DNA of 64,000 nucleotides from Desulfosarcina widdelii (lineage in GTDB: Bacteria > Desulfobacterota > Desulfobacteria > Desulfobacterales > Desulfosarcinaceae), in contig NZ_AP021875.1 of assembly GCF_009688965.1 (NCBI RefSeq), positions 6,324,001-6,388,000 of the forward strand, written 5' to 3'. Positions 53,352 through 60,074 of the stretch are shown one piece after another. The notes beneath the pieces are model-generated. The model ran no database searches. It was given only the letters and a program-made list of their open reading frames with translations, and was not told where the DNA came from. Made by a program: the position numbers and the translations under genes. Numbering within the stretch: position 1 is the stretch's first letter; every line of letters starts with the position of its first letter.

Positions 53352-54734
53352 TTAAAGTCCACCCGAAATATTTAACGTTTGTCCAGTGAGGTATTTGGAA
53401 GCGTCCCCGACCAGGAACAGGATGGCATCGGTTATGTCGTATATTTCTCCGAGGCGTCCCGACGGAATCGCGTCGATGACCTCATGTTTCAGGGCTTTTT
53501 CGATTTTCAGGGGTCGAACGGCGCGAATGAAACCCGGGACAATGCAATTGACATTGACGCCCGCTGACGCCAATTTGGCCGACATGGCACCGCTCAGCGC
53601 CATGGTGCCGGCTTTAACCGTCTCGAAGCGAATCGGAGCTGCGTATTTGTCCCATCCCCAGGGAGCGACAAAAACGATTCGTCCCGATGTTCTCGCCCCC
53701 ATGCATTCATTAAAATAGTCGGACAGCTCATGGGCGCAGCTCAGGTTCTCCTCGAGTCTTCGACCGATCCGATTCATCCCCTCCTCATCCGGGATTTCCG
53801 TGGTGCCCACCCCCAGATCATGAAGGTAAATATCGATGGGTCCGTGCTGATTTTTAATGTCCTTGAGCATCTTCCCGGTCATCGGACCGGCATCCTCGGA
53901 ACGAATGACGGTCATAAGCTCCTTTTCCGCATCAGGCAACACAGGAAAGGGCGCTGCTGTGGTTTCCTCGCATACATGGATGACCACCCGAATGCCTCGA
54001 CCTACCAGTGCTGCGCAGATACCCTGACCGAGAACGGTTCCGCCGTTTACCACAAGTGCGGTTTTGCCTTTTAAGGCATCCGATTCGGAAGAAACCGTCT
54101 CCTGCCCGTCTTGCCTGGTGAGCATTCCATGAAACATCATCTCAAGAATCGAGCGTTCGGCTTCGAGTTGGCTGGAATGGGCCCTGAGATCCCATCGCTT
54201 GATGGTCCAGGCGTCGATCATGGACTTGATCAGGTTTGCCGTAAGTCGGACGTTGCATTCTCGAAGCTGGCCCCGGGAGATGCCTTCTTGAATGACAATT
54301 TCGAACTTTTCAACGTGGACACGTTCCTTTTCCAGCAGACGCCGTAAGAAATCTTCTTTAAGGATATGGCTTTCCTGGTAAATCAGAAGCAGGGCGTCGG
54401 CCCACTGGTCCATGAGGTTGAATTCACCCCGGACCATTCTGCGCAGCTTGTCGATAGGATCCTGGATGTTTTCCAGACTCCGGTTGAGAATCTCCATGGC
54501 CGACCCGGCCAGAAAATCATGGATGAGAAAGAAGATGTCCTCTTTGCTGCCGACATAGTCGTAGACATTGCCGTGGCTCAGGCCGGCTTCTTCGGCCAGC
54601 TCTTTGAGGGTCGTCTTGTGAAATCCCTTTTTGGAGAACAATTTGATGGCAGCCAGAATAATCTGGCGGCGTCGTTTTTCCACCAAATGTTTGTTTTTTA
54701 CCGTGGTTGGAATGTCTGTGGGCGCCTTGGCCAT
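53352..54734 (-). CDS. TetR-family DNA-binding domain fused to a degenerate SDR domain, copy 1
   Basis: A 460-residue fusion. Residues 20-65 are a TetR helix-turn-helix (FSKKGFHKTTLKELAEEAGL, then SHGNVYDYVGSKEDI) with a TetR ligand domain to about 200. Residues 220-460 form an SDR-type Rossmann domain: NGGTVLGQGI in place of TGxxxGxG, YLHDLGVG where NNAG is expected, and a C-terminal ASKYLTGQTLNISGGL typical of SDRs. The catalytic Tyr of Tyr-x-x-x-Lys is Phe370 (FETVK; Lys374 kept) and no active-site Ser is in place, so it probably binds NAD(P)H or an acyl-CoA as sensor without catalysis. Its neighbour upstream is a paralogue; the dehydratase copy 2 gene follows 23 bases downstream. Tandem 19-bp repeats lie at its promoter. 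Confidence 0.87.
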   Translation of the reverse strand: MAKAPTDIPTTVKNKHLVEKRRRQIILAAIKLFSKKGFHKTTLKELAEEAGLSHGNVYDYVGSKEDIFFLIHDFLAGSAMEILNRSLENIQDPIDKLRRMVRGEFNLMDQWADALLLIYQESHILKEDFLRRLLEKERVHVEKFEIVIQEGISRGQLRECNVRLTANLIKSMIDAWTIKRWDLRAHSSQLEAERSILEMMFHGMLTRQDGQETVSSESDALKGKTALVVNGGTVLGQGICAALVGRGIRVVIHVCEETTAAPFPVLPDAEKELMTVIRSEDAGPMTGKMLKDIKNQHGPIDIYLHDLGVGTTEIPDEEGMNRIGRRLEENLSCAHELSDYFNECMGARTSGRIVFVAPWGWDKYAAPIRFETVKAGTMALSGAMSAKLASAGVNVNCIVPGFIRAVRPLKIEKALKHEVIDAIPSGRLGEIYDITDAILFLVGDASKYLTGQTLNISGGL

Positions 54735-54762
54735 GGCCTCTCCTGATGCCAGTAAATAAAAT

Positions 54763-54800
54763 CTGAATGACCAATCGGAATCTGAACGACTAATCGGAAT
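54763..54800 (-). repeat. two tandem 19-bp repeats, probable operator of TetR-SDR copy 1
   Basis: On the minus strand ATTCCGATTAGTCGTTCAG (54800-54782) is followed without a gap by ATTCCGATTGGTCATTCAG (54781-54763), differing at two positions. They directly follow the -10 region and cover the likely transcription start, 29-66 bases before the start codon. Repeats of this length at a regulator's own promoter suggest autoregulation. Confidence 0.6.
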
Positions 54801-54826
54801 TAAGACGAGATGGGGTGTCTTGTCAA
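54798..54826 (-). promoter_or_regulatory. promoter of TetR-SDR copy 1
   Basis: On the minus strand TTGACA (54826-54821) and TTAATT (54803-54798) are 17 bases apart. The -10 is imperfect. It abuts the tandem 19-bp repeats. Confidence 0.5.
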
Positions 54827-55087
54827 GCGAAAATATCTCGAATCCAATAAATCCGTTCTGGCAGGATCACAAGAACGCAACTGAATAGCTTAATAAAACA
54901 GCGTGTTATTGTTGTGGGGGTAGCGAATTGAAAAAAACCAAAGGCAGGTATTAAATGAATATATTTTCGCTAAGCGGATAAAAACAAAAACACTGAATTG
55001 GATTTATGTGGCGTTGCATGCCAAACCCACTGTCTCCCTGAATGGATTGGGAGGGTAAAGCATCGATCCATGCTATGGGAAGGCAGC

Positions 55088-55136
55088 ACTGTAAATTGCA
55101 TTGATGCTTAGCAGCGCCTTTTATGCATTTTACAGT
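55088..55136 (-). terminator. hairpin at the 3' end of TetR-SDR copy 2
   Basis: ACTGTAAATTGCAT (55088-55101) pairs with ATGCATTTTACAGT (55123-55136) with one mismatch. It overlaps the stop codon of copy 2. No uridine run follows, so it may terminate inefficiently or stabilise the 3' end. Confidence 0.5.
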
Positions 55137-56512
55137 CCTCCCGAAATATTCAGGGTCTGCCCGGTAAGGTATTTGGAATTGTCCCCGATGAGGAAGAGGA
55201 TGGCATCGGTTACATCGTAGATTTCCCCGAGGCGGCCCGACGGAATTTCTTCAAGGACCTCATGCTTCAAGGCTTTTTCGATTTCCAAGGGGCGAACGGC
55301 ACGAACGAAACCGGGGACAATGCAATTGACGTTGACGCCTGCTGGGGCCAATTTGGCCGACATGGCACTGCTCAGCGCCATGGTGCCGGCTCTCACCGTC
55401 TCGAATCGAATCGGCGCCGCATATTTGTCCCATCCCCAGGGGGCAAGGTAAACGATTTTTCCGGAAGCTCTGGACTTCATCAATTCGATGAAACTGTTTG
55501 AGAGTTCCTGGGCACAGTTCAGGTTTTCTTCAAGCCTTTGGCGTATGGCGGCCACTTCAGCTTGTTCAGGAACTTTGGTCGCCCCGATACCCAGATCCTG
55601 CAAATAGATATCGATGGGGCCGTATTTCGATTCGGCCTCCCTCAATATCCCGGGGGTCATTTTTCCTGCCTCTGTACCTGAAATGACGGTCAGCAAGTCC
55701 TTTTCTTGTTCCTCTGGAAACGGCAAAGGATCCGCTGCGATAGTGTCGCATACATAGGCGATAACCCGAATGCCCTTGTCCACCAACGCCGCACAAATGC
55801 CCTGGCCGAGAATTGTCCCCCCATTGACGACCAGCGCCACTTTGCCATTCAAGATGTCTATTTCGGATAGAGCTGGTATCGGACCGCGTTCATCGACAAG
55901 CAACCCGTGAAACAGCATGTCGAGAATCGAACGTTCGGTTTCGAGTTGGCTGGCATGGGTCCTGAGATCCCAGCGTTTGATGGTCCAGGTGTCGATCATG
56001 GATTTGATCAGGTTGGCCGTGAGGCGGACATTGCATTTTCTGAGCTTTCCCTGGGCAATGCACTCTTCGATAACAAGTTCAAATTTCTCAAGATGGGCGC
56101 GTTCTTTTTCCAGTAAACGACGCAAAAAATCCTCTTTCAGGATGTGGCTTTCCTGATAAATCAAAAGAACGGCATCTGCCCACTGGTCCATGAGGTTGAA
56201 TTCGCCCCGAACCATTCTGCGCAGCTTATCGATGGGATCATGAATGTTTTCCAGGCTTCGGTTGAGAATCTCCATGGCCGAGCCGGCGACAAAATCATGG
56301 ATGAGAAAAAAGATGTCTTCTTTGCTGCCTACATAGTCGTAGACATTGCCGTGGCTCAGGCCGGCTTCTTCGGCCAGTTCTTTGAGCGTGGTCTTGTGAA
56401 ACCCTTTTTCAGAGAACAATTTGATGGCAGCCAGGATGATCTGCTGACGGCGCTTTTCTACCAGCTTTTTGTTTTTTACCGTGGTCGGAATGTCTGTGGG
56501 CGCCTTGGCCAT
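55130..56512 (-). CDS. TetR-family DNA-binding domain fused to a degenerate SDR domain, copy 2
   Basis: A 460-residue paralogue of copy 1 with the same architecture; the first 60 residues are nearly identical, so both probably bind similar DNA. SDR half: NGGTILGQGI, YLQDLGIG, and FETVR where Tyr-x-x-x-Lys is expected, so both the Tyr (Phe370) and the Lys (Arg374) are lost in this copy. The linker between the halves (about 200-220) is the most divergent part (for example VDERGPIPALSEID). AGGAGA precedes the ATG. A tandem duplication that has begun to diverge in the ligand half is the simplest reading. Confidence 0.87.
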   Translation of the reverse strand: MAKAPTDIPTTVKNKKLVEKRRQQIILAAIKLFSEKGFHKTTLKELAEEAGLSHGNVYDYVGSKEDIFFLIHDFVAGSAMEILNRSLENIHDPIDKLRRMVRGEFNLMDQWADAVLLIYQESHILKEDFLRRLLEKERAHLEKFELVIEECIAQGKLRKCNVRLTANLIKSMIDTWTIKRWDLRTHASQLETERSILDMLFHGLLVDERGPIPALSEIDILNGKVALVVNGGTILGQGICAALVDKGIRVIAYVCDTIAADPLPFPEEQEKDLLTVISGTEAGKMTPGILREAESKYGPIDIYLQDLGIGATKVPEQAEVAAIRQRLEENLNCAQELSNSFIELMKSRASGKIVYLAPWGWDKYAAPIRFETVRAGTMALSSAMSAKLAPAGVNVNCIVPGFVRAVRPLEIEKALKHEVLEEIPSGRLGEIYDVTDAILFLIGDNSKYLTGQTLNISGGL

Positions 56513-56531
56513 GGCTTCTCCTGATGTAAAG

Positions 56532-56582
56532 GCATTCAGCGGAAATTGCGAATCGATATTTTAAACGATTCCCGCTGAATGC
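56532..56582. promoter_or_regulatory. inverted repeat between wrbA and TetR-SDR copy 2
   Basis: GCATTCAGCGG (56532-56542) is the exact reverse complement of 56572-56582, and an inner GAATCG/CGATTC pair extends the symmetry. It is placed both to end the wrbA transcript and to act as an operator of copy 2, whose start is at 56512. An AAAATAT stretch lies in the loop. Confidence 0.5.
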
Positions 56583-56600
56583 GATTAAAAACCTTGGAAG

Positions 56601-57212
56601 TTAGGCTTTGAGCTTTTTTGCAATCTCGGCGACATGTTTGCCTTGAAACCGCGCAGCTTCCAGTTCAATTTCACTGGGCATCCGCTCACCGGACCCTCCT
56701 GCGATGGTCGAAGCGCCATAGGGAGAGCCGCCTTTCACCTCGTCGATCCCCATCTGACCCTGAAAGGAATAGGGCAGACCAGCGATCACAAAACCGTGAT
56801 GCAGAAGCGATACGTGAAAGGAAAGGATGGTGGATTCCTGACCGCCGTGCTGGGTGGCGCTGCTGGTAAACACGCTTCCGACCTTGCCGACCAAAGCACC
56901 CTCTGCCCAAAGCGAACCGGTAGCATCGAGAAACTGGCGCATCTGCCCGCACATGTTGCCGAAGCGGGTAGGGGTGCCGAAGATTACGGCATCGGCCGCA
57001 GCCAGTTCGTCTATAGTGCAGACAGGTACATGGGAGATGGTCTTTTGCGCATCCAGGGCTCCCATTTTTTCGAGGACTTCTTCGGGCAGGGTTTCGGGTA
57101 CACGCCGCATAACTGCCTCGGCGCCTTCAACCTGGTTTACGCCTTCGGCAATCGCTTCGGCCATCTTATGAATATGTCCATAGGTTGAATAATAAACAAT
57201 GAGTACTTTCAT
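56601..57212 (-). CDS. wrbA: NAD(P)H:quinone oxidoreductase, WrbA type
   Basis: A 203-residue flavodoxin-like protein that reduces quinones by two electrons with FMN. YYSTYGHIHKMAEAIAEG is the FMN phosphate loop; TPTRFGNMCGQMRQFLDATG and the TSSATQHGGQESTIL loop are typical of WrbA. The ATG follows GGAGG by nine bases. The 5' region is long: its probable MarR operator is at 57440-57451, separated from the gene by an inserted repeat (57290-57408). Confidence 0.92.
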   Translation of the reverse strand: MKVLIVYYSTYGHIHKMAEAIAEGVNQVEGAEAVMRRVPETLPEEVLEKMGALDAQKTISHVPVCTIDELAAADAVIFGTPTRFGNMCGQMRQFLDATGSLWAEGALVGKVGSVFTSSATQHGGQESTILSFHVSLLHHGFVIAGLPYSFQGQMGIDEVKGGSPYGASTIAGGSGERMPSEIELEAARFQGKHVAEIAKKLKA

Positions 57213-57289
57213 TGGTTAGACCTCCGCTTCGTTGTTTTGAAAAAAGAGATAGACCCACCGTTAAAAAAATAGGGGTCAAAATTGATGAA

Positions 57290-57408
57290 CTCGTAAAAAG
57301 TGCCGGCTCGTCATGCCGGACTTGACCCGGCATCCAGGAAGTATTGAGATAACTGGATTCTGGCCTTCGCCAGAATGACGCCAGACTGGATTTTTAACTT
57401 TTTACGAG
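57290..57408. repeat. 119-bp element with perfect 12-bp terminal inverted repeats
   Basis: CTCGTAAAAAGT at 57290-57301 is the exact reverse complement of ACTTTTTACGAG at 57397-57408. Inside are two further hairpins, one with CATGCCGG/CCGGCATC-type arms and one with GATTCTGGC/GCCAGAATG arms. No coding capacity. The layout is that of a MITE-like element related to the relic at 35088-35136. It lies in the leader between the wrbA promoter region and the wrbA gene. Confidence 0.75.
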
Positions 57409-57439
57409 GCTGTCAAAATTAAATGATGAACGATAATAT

Positions 57440-57451
57440 CTTGATGTCAAG
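57440..57451. promoter_or_regulatory. probable MarR operator and promoter upstream of wrbA
   Basis: CTTGATGTCAAG is an inverted repeat identical to the one at the marR promoter (57924-57935). On the minus strand it contains a TTGACA -35 hexamer; CATCAT sixteen bases further is a weak -10. So MarR is expected to repress wrbA as well as itself. Confidence 0.6.
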
Positions 57452-57465
57452 TAATACGATTGCAT

Positions 57466-57900
57466 TTATTTCAGTTTAAGGTTCTGAGCGTGCTTGCCCA
57501 CTTTTTTCAGCAGAGTCAACAATTCACTGCGTTCTTCGGCAGTCAGCACATCGACAATTTTTTCAAGATTGCGGGCATGCTTATCGAACGCTTCCTTGAT
57601 CAGCCGGCGTCCGGTTTTCGTGAGATGTAGATAAAAACAGCGTCCGTCGGAAGGGTCCTGAATGCGTTTAATCAAACCCTTTTCCTCCAGCCTGTTGGCA
57701 GCAGCGGTCATGGAGCCGCTGGTTAAAAGAACCTTTTCGCCGATGGTGTTGATGGGAAGGGGTCCTTTGTGCAGCAGCGCCTCCAGGATGCTGAAGTCGC
57801 TGACGGTAATGCCGGTGCCGGCAATGCTGCCGCGATCGATTCTTTCAATCGCTTTTGCAGCCCTTCCCAGCACAAGTCGTATGTGCGCTCCTGTTTCCAT
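57466..57900 (-). CDS. MarR-family transcriptional regulator
   Basis: A 144-residue winged-helix regulator. LTSGSMTAAANRLEEKGLIKR is the recognition helix and DPSDGRCFYLHLTKTGRRL is the wing. The gene ends 15 bases before the operator copy that serves wrbA. MarR proteins next to WrbA usually respond to quinones or phenolic acids. The ATG at 57900 has no strong ribosome-binding site, perhaps because the transcript leader is short. Confidence 0.9.
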   Translation of the reverse strand: METGAHIRLVLGRAAKAIERIDRGSIAGTGITVSDFSILEALLHKGPLPINTIGEKVLLTSGSMTAAANRLEEKGLIKRIQDPSDGRCFYLHLTKTGRRLIKEAFDKHARNLEKIVDVLTAEERSELLTLLKKVGKHAQNLKLK

Positions 57901-57906
57901 GGAAAC

Positions 57907-57935
57907 ATCATAAGCGTATATATCTTGATGTCAAG
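57907..57935 (-). promoter_or_regulatory. marR promoter with overlapping operator
   Basis: On the minus strand TTGACA (57934-57929) and TATGAT (57912-57907) are 16 bases apart, a near-consensus sigma-70 promoter. The -35 is part of the inverted repeat CTTGATGTCAAG (57924-57935), so a MarR dimer here would block RNA polymerase: autorepression. Confidence 0.7.
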
Positions 57936-58117
57936 AAATAATCGATAAGCCCTTGCTCCGTTGATTGTACTCTAAAAAATTCTGTTTCAGGTTGGGAACG
58001 GTCCGGAAAGAAAGCAGGCGAGGGGTGGGAGTTCGAACCGCATTGCAGGAAGCCGGGATGTGCCGCATTAACTGGTTTTAACGCGATGAAAAGTGGAATT
58101 ATAGCCCTGTTCCTGCG

Positions 58118-58522
58118 TCAGTATACGGGTGCGAGAAGTTGAAGGCCCACCTTGAAATAAGGCATTTCATCTTCCATTATTTTCTTGCACCATTTTACAT
58201 CGACTATGTTAATGGATCTCGGCCCTTCACAGAAGTCAATATCTGCGTCATTCGATTGGTAGCATTTCACACGAACAACCAGGCTCATACCCGGCTTGTA
58301 TCGATTTCTCGATCGGATACACATCCCACCTTCGCAATGGTTGATTAATTGAGCGTCCGATCTTTTTTGTTTATTGATGTAAGAGATCTCAAGGGGAAGC
58401 GATAAATGTTTCCTTGGGGTTGCCCGTTTCTCGCGATTATTTCCATTAAGATCGATAGGAAAAAGGTTCAAGGAAGTCTGGCGAAGATTTTTGTTGTAGA
58501 AAGAATCTGTTGAAGATTTCAT
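58118..58522 (-). CDS. PilZ-domain protein
   Basis: A 134-residue protein with a PilZ domain for cyclic di-GMP binding. The RxxxR motif is REKRATPRKH and the following NHCEGGMCI corresponds to the (D/N)xSxxG motif with Cys in place of Ser, so binding should be tested. The N-terminal 35 residues are polar and unstructured. GGGGGAAACGG precedes the ATG. A stand-alone effector that may respond to the HD-GYP protein elsewhere in the window. Confidence 0.75.
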   Translation of the reverse strand: MKSSTDSFYNKNLRQTSLNLFPIDLNGNNREKRATPRKHLSLPLEISYINKQKRSDAQLINHCEGGMCIRSRNRYKPGMSLVVRVKCYQSNDADIDFCEGPRSINIVDVKWCKKIMEDEMPYFKVGLQLLAPVY

Positions 58523-58893
58523 GATCCGTTTCCCCCTAAAAAAGTTTTCGGTCGGTTTCAGGAAATCTTTAGGAGGGAACCCAACTTTTTCGTTGTCATG
58601 CCATTATGACCAAATCCCAAGAATCGCGGGCCTTTTGCATAGTACCTATTTTGGTGTCGCATGCGATGACGGTCGCAGCCGGCTCGGAAAAGCAAGCAGC
58701 GGGATTTTTTAAGTCTGGCGACAGGCTACGCTTGAAGGAAATAGGTTTGAAATCGATATGGGCTTATGGTTCGATCTGGTATAAATCGAGTGATTTTTTT
58801 GCGGGCTCTGGAAATCTAAAGTTCCTACGTTATTGTCGGGTCGGTGGGTTGCACCTGCTCTCGCGGGAAGGACGCCAAAAAAATTGCTTACGT
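58523..58893. other. gene-free region upstream of the PilZ gene
   Basis: No credible gene: open frames on the plus strand run antisense into the reductase gene. It carries the PilZ promoter region. A ten-base palindrome TCGCATGCGA lies near 58658-58667. No cyclic di-GMP riboswitch pattern was recognised. Confidence 0.4.
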
Positions 58894-59838
58894 TTAATGG
58901 CCCGGTTGGCTGTAAAGAAGCTCTTTTGTTTTGATAATCTGAAACAGGGTACGGTTAACCGGCACATCGATTCCGTATTGGTCGGCGATTTCAATCAGGC
59001 GGCCGCTGAACCATTGGACTTCCGTTTTCCGCTCGGACTCGATATCCTGCAGCATCGATGTCTTTTTATCAGCACCAAGGCTGTTGAGGGTCGGATACCA
59101 GTTCGGAATATCGTCGTCGCGAAGATCGACACCGGCAGCCTTTGCAACATCGATGGTCTCCTGCATGGCCGACTCCATCAGCAACTGTACGTTTCGGTCA
59201 GTATGAAAGATTCCGTAATTCGATCCGGTAACGGCCGACACCTGGTTCATCCCGATATTGATCATTAATTTCCACCATAATGAGCGCTGAATGTCGTCAG
59301 GCACTTCGTAAGCAATTTTACAGAAGTCCAAAAATGATGAAAGTCGTTTAAGTGCCGTATTCTTCTTGTCGTTGTCCGCCGAACCGATGAGCAGTTTGCC
59401 AGACCCGGTAAACGAAAGATCGCGTTTTTCTTTAACCGCATCCATTCCGATGGCAATGCTTGAAATGACCGAAGCCCGAGGGCAATGGTCTTGAAGAAAG
59501 GTTTCACTGTCCAAACCGTTGAGGACGGATATAATAATCGTTCCGTCAGACACGGCGGCATCAAGAAGCCTGATGATATCGTTCAGATGATAATTTTTTA
59601 CGGCAACGATGATGAAATCGGGTTTTTCCACCCGACCGTCAGTCAGGGAATCGACAGAAACGACATTGAAGTGTTCGGGTTTGCCGTTGATTGTAAAATG
59701 GCCGTCCTTAAGCCTGTCGTAACGGCTGCCGTCTGCCAGAAAATAGCATTTTTCTCCGAGTTTTTGTGCAATGGGTTCAGCAAAAAGAAGACCGAGAGCC
59801 CCTGCGCCAATAATTGCGACGGATTTTATCTCATTCAT
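58894..59838 (-). CDS. ketopantoate reductase-family protein
   Basis: A 314-residue protein of the PanE/ApbA family. Rossmann motif IIGAGALGLLFA, the family DFIIVAVKNYH strand and a C-terminal catalytic domain with the conserved Lys in LWWKLMINIGMNQVSAVTG. It reduces a 2-oxo acid such as ketopantoate with NADPH; other PanE-like enzymes act on different 2-oxo acids, so the pathway is uncertain. GAGGAAACG precedes the ATG at 59838. A repeat element separates it from the upstream aldehyde oxidoreductase gene. Confidence 0.85.
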   Translation of the reverse strand: MNEIKSVAIIGAGALGLLFAEPIAQKLGEKCYFLADGSRYDRLKDGHFTINGKPEHFNVVSVDSLTDGRVEKPDFIIVAVKNYHLNDIIRLLDAAVSDGTIIISVLNGLDSETFLQDHCPRASVISSIAIGMDAVKEKRDLSFTGSGKLLIGSADNDKKNTALKRLSSFLDFCKIAYEVPDDIQRSLWWKLMINIGMNQVSAVTGSNYGIFHTDRNVQLLMESAMQETIDVAKAAGVDLRDDDIPNWYPTLNSLGADKKTSMLQDIESERKTEVQWFSGRLIEIADQYGIDVPVNRTLFQIIKTKELLYSQPGH

Positions 59839-59853
59839 AAACGTTTCCTCGTT

Positions 59854-60074
59854 ACTAAAGTAGGCGATTGTCGAGTTTGCCGCAGATTCAAGGCAGCCGT
59901 CGCGGCGCTATAGCCGCTTTGCGCCGTGGCGGCTAACGCCGAAGATGCGGCCAAAGGTACGATCAGATCGGCAATCCCGAAGCGGTTTCGTCTTTTGAGA
60001 GGATGAACTGCATGTAATATCTTGAAATCATCGTTTCCCTCTATTTTACGAAAAAGCGAAACGGCTACTTTAGT
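59854..60074. repeat. 0.2-kb dispersed element, copy B
   Basis: Bounded by ACTAAAGTAG (59854-59863) and its exact reverse complement CTACTTTAGT (60065-60074). The body is homologous in inverted orientation to 28109-28314, sharing blocks such as GGCGATTGTCGAG and CCGCAGATTCAAGGCAG. The centre (59895-59945) folds into a GC-rich hairpin. It fills the whole gap between the reductase and aldehyde oxidoreductase genes, and its last base overlaps the latter's stop codon. An 80-codon open frame inside it has no independent support. No transposase is encoded. Confidence 0.75.

Larger units (their letters stand above)
54735..55129. other. gene-free promoter region between the two TetR-SDR genes
   Basis: Holds the promoter and tandem repeats of copy 1 (54763-54826) and the 3' hairpin of copy 2 (55088-55136). 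The AT-rich middle (about 54880-55020) shows no gene on either strand. Confidence 0.5.

Noticed and set aside
58606..59268. plus-strand frame of 220 codons
   Set aside because: Antisense to the ketopantoate reductase-like gene for most of its length.
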